A DNA stretch of 64,000 nt from an uncultured Pseudomonadota bacterium (GTDB lineage Bacteria > Pseudomonadota > Gammaproteobacteria > Steroidobacterales > Steroidobacteraceae): the NCBI GenBank assembly GCA_902826225.1, contig CADEED010000004.1, positions 22,053-86,052 on the forward strand. Reading direction: 5' to 3'. Each line of letters starts with the position of its first letter. Positions within the stretch are counted from its first letter, which is position 1. The notes under the pieces are model-generated. The model was not told the origin of the DNA, did not search any database, and saw only the letters and a program-made list of their open reading frames with translations. A program made the translations under genes and the position numbers. Of this stretch, positions 33,478 to 43,796 are shown in pieces.

Positions 33478-34686
33478 TCAGCGGTACAGCAGGATCTCCG
33501 CGCGTTCCTCTTCCCAGGACTGCTCGTCGCGGGCCGCGATGCGGTCGAGATCGCCGGGCGTCGCCGCCGGGTCGTCTACCCACTCGCGCAGCAGCTCACT
33601 GCCGTTGATGAGGTCGATGGCGAGACGGGTGCGTTCGTATTCGTACGGGAAGTCGCGCCACAGCGGGTACTCGCCGCGCAGGCGCCGGATGCACTTGAAG
33701 GCCCCTGCGACGAGGCGCCACGGGCGGAACTCGCCGTGGTTGTAGGCGCCGTCCTCGACGTGGATCTGGAATCCCGAGCAGAGTTTGCCCGAATGCTTCT
33801 GGAAGGTCGGCTCGAACCAGATCGGACGCAGTCGGCAGCCGCGCAGCCAGCCAGGCATGATGCGCTGCATCGTCGTCAGCAGCGAGCGCGGATCGAGCCC
33901 GGGCGCGCCTAACAACTCGAGCGGCCGCGTCGTGCCACGTCCCTCGGACAACGTCGTTCCCTCGAGCATCACGGTGCCTGCGTACGCGCGCGCCATCGAG
34001 ACGTTCGCGGCATTGGGGCTCGGGTTCACCCAGTTGCGCTCGAGGAGCGGCCAGCCGTAGCCGGGCGATTCCTCCGGCTTCCAGCCGCGCATGGGGATCA
34101 CGCGGTAGTCCACCGCGAGATGGAAGTGGCTGATGAACCAGATCCCGAGTTCGCCGAGCGTGAGGCCGTGACGCATCGGCAGCGGGCCGGCGCCGACGAA
34201 ACTCTCCCAGCCCTTGCGCAGGCGCAGTCCTTCGACCGGGCGTCCGGCGGGATTGGGGCGGTCGAGCACCCACACGGTCTTGCCGTGCTTCGCCGCCGCC
34301 TCGAGCACATATAAGAGTGTGGTGATGAACGTGTAGATGCGGCAGCCGAGGTCCTGCAGGTCGACGAGCAGCACGTCGAAGTGCGCGAGCATCTCTTCCG
34401 TGGGTCGGCGGACTTCGCCGTACAGGCTGAACACCGGGATGCCGTGGACCGGGTCGCGGAAATCCTGCGACTCGATCATGTTGTCCTGCTTGTCGCCGCG
34501 CAGTCCGTGTTGCGGACCGAACGCCGCGGTGATGTCGAGCCCACGCACGGCACGCAGTGCGTACAGCGAGTGCTCGAAATCCGCGGTCATGGACGCCGGA
34601 TGCGCGAGCAGCGCGACACGACGCCCTTCGAGCTCCTGCAGCAGCTTGTGGTCGCCCAGGAGGCGATCGATACCGAACTGGATCAA
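33478..34686 (-). CDS. DUF1343/NamZ-like exo-beta-N-acetylmuramidase
   Basis: A 402-residue protein of the DUF1343 family, whose characterised member NamZ removes N-acetylmuramic acid from the non-reducing ends of peptidoglycan fragments. GPQHGLRGDKQDNMIES, VDLQDLGCRIYTFITTL, VWVLDRPNPAG and LSEGRGTTRPLELLGAPG are strongly conserved family stretches. No signal peptide is visible, which suggests cytoplasmic muropeptide recycling. The start is a TTG at 34686 with a GAAGGGA ribosome site, 10 bp after the stop of the DOMON-like gene, so the two are cotranscribed. Confidence 0.9.
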   Translation of the reverse strand: MIQFGIDRLLGDHKLLQELEGRRVALLAHPASMTADFEHSLYALRAVRGLDITAAFGPQHGLRGDKQDNMIESQDFRDPVHGIPVFSLYGEVRRPTEEMLAHFDVLLVDLQDLGCRIYTFITTLLYVLEAAAKHGKTVWVLDRPNPAGRPVEGLRLRKGWESFVGAGPLPMRHGLTLGELGIWFISHFHLAVDYRVIPMRGWKPEESPGYGWPLLERNWVNPSPNAANVSMARAYAGTVMLEGTTLSEGRGTTRPLELLGAPGLDPRSLLTTMQRIMPGWLRGCRLRPIWFEPTFQKHSGKLCSGFQIHVEDGAYNHGEFRPWRLVAGAFKCIRRLRGEYPLWRDFPYEYERTRLAIDLINGSELLREWVDDPAATPGDLDRIAARDEQSWEEERAEILLYR

Positions 34687-34696
34687 GGACGTCCCT

Positions 34697-35254
34697 TCAA
34701 CCGAGCAAGATGGTCCGACCGTCCGGATGGTGGAAGTCGGGCTTGTCGGCCGGATGTTTGAGCGCCCAGTATGACAGTACGCGCGCCTTGTCCTCGACCA
34801 CCGCGGACAAACCGAGACGCAGTCCCGGGCTCGCGGAGGCCTTCACGTACCACGCCAGGTCGATGGTCACCTCGAGGCTCAGCATCTGCGCCGCCATGTC
34901 CAGGGACATCACGGGCGCGGCGCCCTTGATGTGCGGCGCCATCCCCTCGCGAAAGCCCGTGAAGTGGTAGGCCGCCCAGGCGCCGGACGGTGAGAAGTTG
35001 TACTCCCAATAGTCCGAACCGTCGGGTCGGCCGACGAACGCCTCGAAGCAGGTGTGACGCCACAGCCCGTCGGCGCGCACTGGCGGGCGCGGCTCCGGCA
35101 GCCGCAGCGCGGCCAGGTCGCCCTCGAGCTGGTAGGTGAGCCGCAGGACCTCGGGTGCGGGACGGTCCACCAGCACCGCGATGCCGGTGACGGCGCGCAT
35201 GGGGCTCATGGGATGCGGCGCCAGCCTGTGGCGAACGGAGGATTGCTGGGTCAT
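34697..35254 (-). CDS. DOMON-like domain protein
   Basis: A 185-residue protein made of one beta-sandwich domain. GLWRHTCFEAFVGRPDGSDY, WEYNFSPSGAWAAYHFTGFR and LSYWALKHPADKPDFHHPDG are the recognisable parts of the bacterial DOMON-like group. Related domains bind heme or sugars; no ligand residue can be assigned here with confidence. No signal peptide is seen. It precedes the NamZ-like gene in an operon, so a role in sugar or muropeptide metabolism is possible but not shown. TATGCT lies 11 bases upstream of its ATG. Confidence 0.8.
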   Translation of the reverse strand: MTQQSSVRHRLAPHPMSPMRAVTGIAVLVDRPAPEVLRLTYQLEGDLAALRLPEPRPPVRADGLWRHTCFEAFVGRPDGSDYWEYNFSPSGAWAAYHFTGFREGMAPHIKGAAPVMSLDMAAQMLSLEVTIDLAWYVKASASPGLRLGLSAVVEDKARVLSYWALKHPADKPDFHHPDGRTILLG

Positions 35255-35329
35255 GGTGGCCCCGAAGCATAACCCACTCCCCGGCCGGGGATGCGGTGGA
35301 TCGCCGCAACGCCGGCCGCCGGCCGGTAG

Positions 35330-36013
35330 TTAGGTGTGCGCGCCGCTGCGTTCGCTGATCCACGACGCGAAAGCATCGAGCTGCGCGGCGTCGGCGCCCG
35401 CGACGCCGCGGCGTTCGCCGACGTACTCGTGCATCGCCTTGAGCAGCTTCGCGGCGAGCTCGCGTCTGCCGTCGAACAGGTTGAGATAGGCGCGCTTCGC
35501 GTCTTCCACGCGGTGGAGACCGAGGTACGCGTACCCGCGCCCTTCGATCGCCTCGGCGTAGTCCGCCTTGAGGGCCACTGCCCGGTCGTAAGCGACCAGC
35601 GCGGCGTCGTATCGGCCCAGCTTCCGGTTGAGTGAACCTGCGGCATTCCACGCTTCGGCCAGGCGCGGATTGAGCTTCGTCGCCTTCATCATCTTCTCGA
35701 GCGCGTCCTCGTAGGCATCCCGCGAGCGGGTGGCGAGCTTCTCGCGCTTCTGGGCGTCGGATTGCCGCGCCGCGTCGGCGGCCAGTTCGTCGCCCTTCTC
35801 CAAACCACGGACGCCGATGTTGTACTGCGTGCGCGCCGCGGCTTCGGGCGTCTGTTCCTTCGCCAGGCGCGACGCCGTGCCGGACTTGCGATCCACGCGC
35901 GTGGAATTCGGGCCTGTGTCGGTACCGGACTCGGTTTCGGCCCCGAATGCGGTCCACGTTGCGACGGCAAGATAAGCCGTCAGGACGGAAACGATGACTC
36001 GGGCAGGACGCAT
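35330..36013 (-). CDS. Exported tetratricopeptide repeat protein
   Basis: A 227-residue protein with a signal peptide (MRPARVIVSVLTAYLAVATW, cleaved near FGA). A charged region follows, then about three TPR units (RDAYEDALEKMMKATKLNP, AWNAAGSLNRKLGRYDAALV, AIEGRGYAYLGLHRVEDAKR). It probably serves as a periplasmic protein-interaction module. Partners are unknown. I chose the ATG at 36013 because it begins the signal peptide; the frame is open further upstream. It is divergent from the exported methyltransferase gene. Confidence 0.82.
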   Translation of the reverse strand: MRPARVIVSVLTAYLAVATWTAFGAETESGTDTGPNSTRVDRKSGTASRLAKEQTPEAAARTQYNIGVRGLEKGDELAADAARQSDAQKREKLATRSRDAYEDALEKMMKATKLNPRLAEAWNAAGSLNRKLGRYDAALVAYDRAVALKADYAEAIEGRGYAYLGLHRVEDAKRAYLNLFDGRRELAAKLLKAMHEYVGERRGVAGADAAQLDAFASWISERSGAHT

Positions 36014-36114
36014 GACGAATCTCCGGAGTGCGGGTCGATGAGTCGAGTGGCTCGCGCGCCGGAACTCTCCGCGCCCGAGTCTGCTGCCCGCATAATGCAC
36101 TCAAGGAGACTCCC

Positions 36115-36867
36115 ATGAAAACATTCGCCTTGAGCGCCCTGCTCGCCCTAGCTATCCCGGCCATGGCGCCGGCCGCCGAAGCCAGCCTCATCCAGAAATC
36201 GGTCGCCAGCACCGAGCGCCCGGACTCCGATCGCGAACGCGACGCGCGCGACAAGCCCGGAGAAGTGATGGCCTTCGCGGGCATCAAGCCCGGCATGACC
36301 GTCGTCGACATGTTCTCGGCCGGCGGGTACTGGACGGAGTTGTTAGCCGGTGCCGTCGGGCCGTCGGGCAAGGTGCTCGCGGTCAACAACCTCCCCTACG
36401 CGGCCTTTTCCAAGGAAGGTGCGGCCAAGCGGTTCACCGAGGGCCGCCTGCCGAACGTCGAGCGCCGTCTCATCGAAGCGAGCTGGTTCAACCTCCCGCC
36501 GAAGAGCGCGGACCTCGTGCTCATCGTGATGGCCTTTCACGACGTCTACTGGATCGACGAGAAGGAAGGCTGGCCCGAGATCCATACGGACGGCTTCATC
36601 GAGTCTCTCAAGCGTGTCCTCAAGCCGGGCGGCAAGCTGGTGATCATCGATCACAACGCGGCCGCCGGCAGTGGCAAGGAAGCCGTCGGCAAACTCCACC
36701 GGCTCAATGAAGAGTGGGTGAAGAAGACCCTCGCGGCGCACGGCTTCGTCTTCGAGAAAGCCTACGACGGCCTGCGTAATCCGGCCGACCAGTTCGACAA
36801 GATGGTCTACGACGCGGCCGTGAAGGGCAAGACGGACCGTTACGTACAGATGTACCGGGTGAAATGA
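36115..36867 (+). CDS. Predicted methyltransferase with a signal peptide (COG4798 type)
   Basis: A 250-residue Rossmann-fold protein. The first 21 residues are a convincing signal peptide (MKTFALSALLALAIPAMAPA), so the mature protein would be periplasmic, where S-adenosylmethionine is not known to be available. Motif I is degenerate (VVDMFSAGGYWTELLA instead of D-x-G-x-G), while later motifs (SADLVLIVMAFHDVYW; LKPGGKLVIIDHNA) are well kept. The family is annotated as predicted methyltransferases but lacks a proven activity that I know of. A good AAGGAG ribosome site precedes the ATG, and the NTF2-like gene overlaps its stop by 4 bp. Confidence 0.85.
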   Translation: MKTFALSALLALAIPAMAPAAEASLIQKSVASTERPDSDRERDARDKPGEVMAFAGIKPGMTVVDMFSAGGYWTELLAGAVGPSGKVLAVNNLPYAAFSKEGAAKRFTEGRLPNVERRLIEASWFNLPPKSADLVLIVMAFHDVYWIDEKEGWPEIHTDGFIESLKRVLKPGGKLVIIDHNAAAGSGKEAVGKLHRLNEEWVKKTLAAHGFVFEKAYDGLRNPADQFDKMVYDAAVKGKTDRYVQMYRVK

Positions 36868-37331
36868 TGCGCACCGCCTTCGTCATCGCGGGCGCCCTGC
36901 TGTGGGGCTGCGGCGCCTTCGCCCTCGCCGGCGAGAAGGAAGACGTCGCGGCTCTCACGAAACTCTCGGACGACTGGGACAAGGCAATCGTCCGCAAGGA
37001 CGAGAGGGCCATCGCGGACAACATGGCGGAGGACTTCCGCCAGATCGACGGCGCCGCGAACCTGGAGACGAAGAAATCCTTCGTCGCCGGACTCTTGGAT
37101 CCGAAGCTCAAGATCGACCCGTACACCGTCGAAGATTTCGAGGTGCGGCTGTACGGCGACACCGCGCTGCTTTCCGGGCGGTCGCGCATGACCGGCTCGT
37201 TCGATGGCAAGCCTTTCGTATCGAACTACCGCTACATCGACATCTACGTGCGGCGCGCCGGCAAGTGGAAGATCGTGAGCGTGCAGATCACGCGGATTCC
37301 GCCGCCGGCGAATACCGCCGCCGCGAACTGA
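36864..37331 (+). CDS. Exported NTF2-like (DUF4440-type) protein
   Basis: A 155-residue protein with a signal peptide (residues 1-22) and an NTF2-like cone fold: LTKLSDDWDKAIVRKDERAIADNMAEDF is shortened here to its marks DDWDKAIVRKD and NMAEDFRQID; DTALLSGRSRMTG and YRYIDIYVRRAGKWKIV follow. Such domains bind small ligands or act as isomerase-like enzymes; no catalytic residue is clear. Its ATG overlaps the methyltransferase stop by 4 bp, so the two exported proteins are made together and may work together. Confidence 0.82.
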   Translation: MMRTAFVIAGALLWGCGAFALAGEKEDVAALTKLSDDWDKAIVRKDERAIADNMAEDFRQIDGAANLETKKSFVAGLLDPKLKIDPYTVEDFEVRLYGDTALLSGRSRMTGSFDGKPFVSNYRYIDIYVRRAGKWKIVSVQITRIPPPANTAAAN

Positions 37332-37333
37332 TT

Positions 37334-37729
37334 TCAGTTCGCGGCCTTCGGCAGGGAGGCGCGCGCCCGGGCGACGTCCGCGGCAGTCACCGCGGACGCG
37401 CCGCCGCCGAAAGTCGCGCGGATGAAGGTCAGGATCGCGGCCAGCTCGTCGTCGTCGAGCCGCGCGAACGGCGGCATCACGTTGGTGTTCTCGCCGTCCC
37501 TGCGCGCCGCCGAATCGAAGCCACCCGTGAGAACGAACAGCGCGAGTGGCGCGATCTCTCCCCGCACCCATGCGCCGCCGGTGATCGCCGGCTGCATGTT
37601 GGGCACGCCGTAGCCGTCGGACTGGTGGCAAGTCAGGCAGTGCCGCTGATACAGCTTCGCGCCGTCGTCCGCGGCCGCGCCCGCGGCGAGCGCGATGAAC
37701 CCCAGTGCCCCGACGAGGCGTCGTCTCAT
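37334..37729 (-). CDS. Exported c-type cytochrome
   Basis: A 131-residue monoheme cytochrome c with a signal peptide (residues 1-20). The heme site CLTCH is at 31-35 and the likely axial Met is M85 in TNVMPPF. The final part is Ala-rich. Its ATG overlaps the stop of the PQQ-type dehydrogenase gene by 4 bp, so it is very probably that enzyme's electron acceptor in the periplasm. Its 3' end is 3 bp from the convergent NTF2-like gene. Confidence 0.92.
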   Translation of the reverse strand: MRRRLVGALGFIALAAGAAADDGAKLYQRHCLTCHQSDGYGVPNMQPAITGGAWVRGEIAPLALFVLTGGFDSAARRDGENTNVMPPFARLDDDELAAILTFIRATFGGGASAVTAADVARARASLPKAAN

Positions 37730-38982
37730 TTGCCGGAGTGCGCGATGCGCCAGATGCGGCCCTTCTGCGAATCCGAAATGTACAGCGCCCCATCCGGGTG
37801 GACCGCGAGACCGACCGGTCGGAACACCGCGTTGCGCGGATTGTTGCCTTCGAGCGTCCCGGCGAAACCGTCAGCGAATTCTTCGAACTTGCCCGACGGC
37901 TTGCCGTCCTTCAGCGGCTGGAACACCACCTTGTAGCCCGCCTGCGGCTCGGGAGCGCGGTTCCAGCTGCCGTGGAAGGCGATGAACGCGCCACCCCGGT
38001 ACTTCTTCGGGAAACTCCTGCCGTCGTAGAACAGCAGGTCGTTGGGCGCCCAATGCGCGGGAAACGCGACCAGCGGGTCAGGGTACTTTCCCTTGTCCGC
38101 CTTCTTCTTCGTGTCGCCGCCATACTCGGGCGCGACGATGCGCTCGTTCAGCTTCAGGTCCCAGAACGTGTACGGCCAGCCGTAGTCTCCGCCGTCCTCG
38201 ATCTGGTGGAATTCCTCGGCGGTGCGCGTCGCGTTGTCGACGGCGTTGTAGAGCGCCGGGAAGAGCGTGTCCAACCCGTCACGACCGTGGATCGCCGAGT
38301 ACAGCGCCTTCTGCCGCGGGTTCCACGTGATGGCGACGGCATTGCGCATGCCGGTCGCGAAGCGGCGTCCATCCGCCGGTGTCTGGTTCTGCTTGTTGCC
38401 GTCGAAGACCCAGACGCCGCCGTACCTTTCGAGGATCGGGCAGGGATTCCGGCCGGGCGATCCCTCCTCGCGGTCCTTCGCCTGGCAGGAGTTCGACGGT
38501 GCGCCGACGTTCACGTACAGGGTGCCCTTCTCGTCGAGGGCGAACGTCTTGTCCGCGTGCTGGCGTTCCGGCGGGAATTGCGAGACCACGGTTTCCTTCG
38601 TCGCCACGTCGGGGACGAGGGCCTTCCCGAGCTTGTAGCGATACACGCCGACGTTGTCCGAGGCGTAGAGGTAACCCTTATAAATTCGGACGCCGGTGCC
38701 TTTCACGTCGCCGAACGTGGTTACCTCATCCACCACGAAATCGCCATTCGTGTCGCGCATCGCGGTGAGGCCGTTGCGGCTCGCCAGGTAGATGTCGCCG
38801 TTCGGCGCGATGGCGAGGTGGCGCCCCGCGCCGGTCCCGGGCTGGACGACCGTCGCCGTGAACCCCGGCGGCAGCGTGGGGGCGGCGTCCTGCCCCATCG
38901 CGGCGCCCGCGAACAGGGCCGCGCAAACGGCGGCGGCCACATTGGCGATTCTAACTATTACACGGGGAAGTTTCGCGTGCAT
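37726..38982 (-). CDS. PQQ-dependent sugar/sorbosone dehydrogenase-like protein
   Basis: A 418-residue periplasmic six-bladed beta-propeller with a signal peptide (residues 1-30, ending AAMGQ). GRHLAIAPNGDIYLA, DEKGTLYVNVGAPSNSC, GMRNAVAITWNP, DGGDYGWPYTFWD and PVGLAVHPDGALYISDS are the soluble glucose/sorbosone dehydrogenase pattern. It would oxidise a sugar or polyol using pyrroloquinoline quinone and pass electrons to the coupled cytochrome c. No PQQ synthesis genes are in the window. I chose the ATG at 38982, which starts the signal peptide. Confidence 0.87.
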   Translation of the reverse strand: MHAKLPRVIVRIANVAAAVCAALFAGAAMGQDAAPTLPPGFTATVVQPGTGAGRHLAIAPNGDIYLASRNGLTAMRDTNGDFVVDEVTTFGDVKGTGVRIYKGYLYASDNVGVYRYKLGKALVPDVATKETVVSQFPPERQHADKTFALDEKGTLYVNVGAPSNSCQAKDREEGSPGRNPCPILERYGGVWVFDGNKQNQTPADGRRFATGMRNAVAITWNPRQKALYSAIHGRDGLDTLFPALYNAVDNATRTAEEFHQIEDGGDYGWPYTFWDLKLNERIVAPEYGGDTKKKADKGKYPDPLVAFPAHWAPNDLLFYDGRSFPKKYRGGAFIAFHGSWNRAPEPQAGYKVVFQPLKDGKPSGKFEEFADGFAGTLEGNNPRNAVFRPVGLAVHPDGALYISDSQKGRIWRIAHSGK

Positions 38983-39157
38983 GGGGTCCTCGGGTCTCCT
39001 GTGATTCTCGCGGTGGACGCCCGTTGCACCACCGGAGCGCGATAGTGCGGTCGAACCGGTTGCGGCGCAACGGGGACTCGCCAACCCGCTGACAACCGTG
39101 CAGAATTCCGGCCGCGCCTCTCTCGAGCGCCGACCCGACAAACTCCAAGAAGCCGAC

Positions 39158-39778
39158 ATGCCACTCTTCGATCCCGCCATCGAACGCATTCTCGCGGAGT
39201 TCGAGCGCCGCGCTGAAGAGGAATCCCGCCGGACTGCGGCGCCGGGTACGCCCGGCATCGCGCTCGACGACCTGCTGCTGTCCGTCGGGCGCGAAGCCGG
39301 GACGCTGCTCTATCTACTAGCGACGGGCGCGGTATCACGCCGCATCCTCGAAGTCGGCTCGTCGTACGGCTATTCGACGGTGTGGCTGGGCGCGGCGGCC
39401 CGCGCGAACGGCGGAAAAGTGCAGTCGCTCGAGCTCAAGGATTTCAAGATCGAGCACGCGCGCCAGGCGCTCACGCGCGCCGGGCTCTCCAGCCGCGTGG
39501 AGTTCCACGAGGGAGACTGCCTCGAGACCCTGAAGGCGCTGCCCGGACCCTTCGACTTCGTGTTGCTCGACGTGTGGAAGGATCTCTACGTGCCCTGCTT
39601 CGAACTCATGCACCCGAAGCTGGCGCCGGGCGCGATCATCTGCGCGGACAACATGCTCCATCCCGAATCCGCGCGCCCCCACGCGGATGCCTACCGCAGG
39701 CGCGTGCGCGCCGCGGGAGACCTGGATTCGGTGCTGGTCGAGGTCGGCAACGGCATCGAGATCAGCCGCAAGCGCTAG
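39158..39778 (+). CDS. Class I O-methyltransferase
   Basis: A 206-residue SAM-dependent methyltransferase of the catechol/caffeoyl-CoA type. ILEVGSSYGYSTVWLGAAA is motif I, FDFVLLDVWKDLY holds the metal-binding Asp, and GAIICADNMLHP the second metal site. The start at 39158 (MPLFDPAIERIL) has a weak AAGAAG ribosome site. Substrate is unknown. Its last 4 bases overlap the 3' end of the convergent Nramp-like gene. Confidence 0.87.
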   Translation: MPLFDPAIERILAEFERRAEEESRRTAAPGTPGIALDDLLLSVGREAGTLLYLLATGAVSRRILEVGSSYGYSTVWLGAAARANGGKVQSLELKDFKIEHARQALTRAGLSSRVEFHEGDCLETLKALPGPFDFVLLDVWKDLYVPCFELMHPKLAPGAIICADNMLHPESARPHADAYRRRVRAAGDLDSVLVEVGNGIEISRKR

Positions 39779-41241
39779 AAGAACGACCGCGATACCAGCG
39801 CCACGAAGAAGCCGTAGAAGAGCGCCATGCCCACGAGCGCGAGCCGGCGCCACCGGGGCGGCCGCAGCGCCGCGGGCAGGATCCGCGTGTTCAGGTACAG
39901 CAGGTGCAGCGAGCAGATGACGAACACGGCGCCGCCGATGTTCGCGCCGATCTGCAGCAGCATCACGGGCTGCGCGAGCTTGAGCGCGATGACGCCCCAC
40001 ACCACGACGACACCGAGCACGGCGTAGTAGATAGTCCGCACGTCTTCCTTGACCGCCTTCCGGACGCGGGCGCTGCCGGTCCAGAGGATGTCGGTGATCG
40101 AACGCGTCATGCCTTCGATGACGTCGAGCTGGGTCTTGAACAGGATCCACGCGCCGAGAACGGCGACGACGATTCCGAGCCACAGCCCGGCGGTGGAGCC
40201 GATGGATTGCGCGAGCACTGCGCTGATGGCGAGGCCCTTGATGTCGGTGCCGGGCGGCAGGAACGTGACGTACAGCAGCGCGGGCAACATCATGCCGAGC
40301 AGCGCGCCGACGAAGAAGATGCCCCACTGGTCGACGCGCACGATGCGCCACCAGCCTTTCCAGCGCGAGAGGTTCGGCGCATCGGGCTCGAAGATGAAGC
40401 CGGTTTCCGCGAGGCGCGATTTCTCGCCGCCGACCACGCCGCCGATGTGCCCGACGCGCGAGCCCATGCCGTAGCCCTTGTCGCGGGCCCAGTTCGACAG
40501 CGTGAGATTGAGCACGCCGCCGCCGCCCGAATAGCCGACCAGTGCACCGAGCAGCAGGATGTCGAGATTGTCAGGCAGGAAGCTGAACTCGCGATGCACG
40601 GCATCGAACCCGATGAAGCCGACGAGGGCGCTCGCCCAGGTCTCGAGCGGCACGTAGATGCACGCCAGCACGAGGAACCCGCCGAGGATGCACGTGACGA
40701 GCACCCAGTTCAGCAGCTCGAGCGTGCGCGCGATGCGCCTGCCGAGCATCAGAACCAGGACGGTCGCGACGAACGTGCCGACGCCGATCCAGTAGATTGC
40801 GAGCGAATCGGCGGGAGGCGCGGCGAGGCGGCCCAGCGCCAGGAAGAAGATCGCGCCAGCCGCGGTCGCCGCCCAGGCCGGCCACCCGATCTGGAGGAAG
40901 TACAGCAACGAGTAGAACCACGCCCAGAACCGTTTGCCGCCCGGCGTGCGCATGAATCCGGTGACCACGGGTTCGCCCGTCGCGAGGGTGTACCGCATCA
41001 GTTCCGTGTTGAACACCGTCTGGAAGAAGACAGCCACCAGGGTGACCCACAACAGCGAGAGACCGTGCTTGACGAACATCGCGGGTCCGAGCAGGAACTC
41101 GCCGCTGCCGATCGAGACGCCGAGCACGATGACGCCGGGCCCACAGACCCCGATCCACGACAGGCCGCGCGGATAAGGTGGTTCCGGCAGGTCCGCCCGT
41201 GCCCAGGGTGCGAGTCTCTTGCCCGCTTCAGTGTCGGCCAT
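39775..41241 (-). CDS. Nramp-superfamily membrane transporter lacking the DPGN metal motif
   Basis: A 488-residue protein with about 11-12 membrane segments and an overall Nramp layout (IGVCGPGVIVLGVSIGSGEF in TM1; VGYSGGGGVLNLTLSNWARD in the TM6 region; TQLDVIEGMTRSITDI late). In classical Nramp metal carriers TM1 holds DPGN and TM6 a Met for Mn/Fe; here these read SIGSGE and a Gly-run instead. It is therefore a divergent member whose substrate may not be a transition metal. I chose the ATG at 41241, preceded by GGGGGAG; the frame extends to an ATG at 41271 and beyond. Confidence 0.82.
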   Translation of the reverse strand: MADTEAGKRLAPWARADLPEPPYPRGLSWIGVCGPGVIVLGVSIGSGEFLLGPAMFVKHGLSLLWVTLVAVFFQTVFNTELMRYTLATGEPVVTGFMRTPGGKRFWAWFYSLLYFLQIGWPAWAATAAGAIFFLALGRLAAPPADSLAIYWIGVGTFVATVLVLMLGRRIARTLELLNWVLVTCILGGFLVLACIYVPLETWASALVGFIGFDAVHREFSFLPDNLDILLLGALVGYSGGGGVLNLTLSNWARDKGYGMGSRVGHIGGVVGGEKSRLAETGFIFEPDAPNLSRWKGWWRIVRVDQWGIFFVGALLGMMLPALLYVTFLPPGTDIKGLAISAVLAQSIGSTAGLWLGIVVAVLGAWILFKTQLDVIEGMTRSITDILWTGSARVRKAVKEDVRTIYYAVLGVVVVWGVIALKLAQPVMLLQIGANIGGAVFVICSLHLLYLNTRILPAALRPPRWRRLALVGMALFYGFFVALVSRSFF

Positions 41242-41628
41242 CGCTCCCCCGTCGTTCCGAGGCTCCAGCATGACGAGGAATGCGCCGACATTCAAAGCCG
41301 ACTGGAATCGCGGGTTCGGCCGGGTTCCTTCGCGGCGGCCGCGCTCGTTGCCGGAAATCGGGACCGGCAGGTGTCCTCCGCATTCCCACGTCCGCGTTCG
41401 CCGACCCGCAAGTGGCTGTTTGTAGTTAGGCTGCGTGCGCGCGTCGCGAATCGGCGTCGCTCGCAGCGCGGATTGTCGTGTGCGGCCGACCCGCGGCGCG
41501 AACCCGGCGCGCGAACGGGCGATTTCACGCTGGCACGGGGATTGCTTTCTCTGCTGGTACGCGGCCGGACGCCGAATTCACCCTTCGGGCGCCATAGCCG
41601 CACCTTTCCGATGAACAGGAGTTACGAC
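41242..41628. other. Intergenic region without a recognised gene
   Basis: These 387 bp separate the divergent Nramp-like and EF-hand genes. I see no convincing coding frame. It holds a TAGTTAG word at 41423-41429 and an ACAGGAG ribosome site at its right end for the EF-hand gene. Promoters for both neighbours must lie here but I cannot assign them. Confidence 0.5.
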
Positions 41629-42006
41629 ATGAAATACCGAAAGACGCTGATCGCCGCGGCCGCAGCCGTGCTGATTCCGGTCGCCGGCACCGCGCTGGCC
41701 AACGAGGGCAAGGACTCCGGCATGGCCGGTTCCACTTTCGATTCGCTCGATACCAACCGCGACGGCCGCATCTCCAGCGCCGAGGCGGCGGCCGATTCGA
41801 AGATCGTCTTCGCGACGGCGGACGCGAACGCGGACGGTTATCTCGACAAGTCCGAGTTCAAGAAAGCCCACAAGGCTGCCAAGGATGGCGCGGCGACACA
41901 GTCCAGCGAGGAGCCGACCGCCGACCCCACGGCGCCGGAATCGTCGATGCCCCAACAGGACCAGTCGGCACCTGCGCCGGCCGATACGGAAACTCCGCGG
42001 CAGTGA
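41629..42006 (+). CDS. Exported EF-hand calcium-binding protein
   Basis: A 125-residue protein with a signal peptide (MKYRKTLIAAAAAVLIPVAG, cut near ALA). Two EF-hand loops follow: DTNRDGRISSAE and DANADGYLDKSE, both with acidic ligands at the expected positions. The C-terminal 45 residues are a low-complexity Pro/Ser/Thr/Gln tail. It is probably a periplasmic calcium-binding or buffering protein. The ribosome site ACAGGAG lies 7 bases upstream. A terminator follows. Confidence 0.87.
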   Translation: MKYRKTLIAAAAAVLIPVAGTALANEGKDSGMAGSTFDSLDTNRDGRISSAEAAADSKIVFATADANADGYLDKSEFKKAHKAAKDGAATQSSEEPTADPTAPESSMPQQDQSAPAPADTETPRQ

Positions 42007-42023
42007 CCTGCCGTTGATCGGAA

Positions 42024-42057
42024 GCCCGCACGGCGCCCGCGGCTGTGCGGGTTTTTT
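42024..42057 (+). terminator. Rho-independent terminator of the EF-hand gene
   Basis: The stem CCCGCAC with GTGCGGG encloses a 13-base G+C-rich loop and is followed by six T, ending 5 bp before the convergent rhlE stop. Confidence 0.85.
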
Positions 42058-42062
42058 CGTGA

Positions 42063-43796
<1,734 letters not shown>

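Noticed and set aside
39382..41628. Open frame joining to the EF-hand gene from far upstream
   Set aside because: It runs antisense through the Nramp-like gene. The EF-hand protein has its own signal peptide and ribosome site at 41629.
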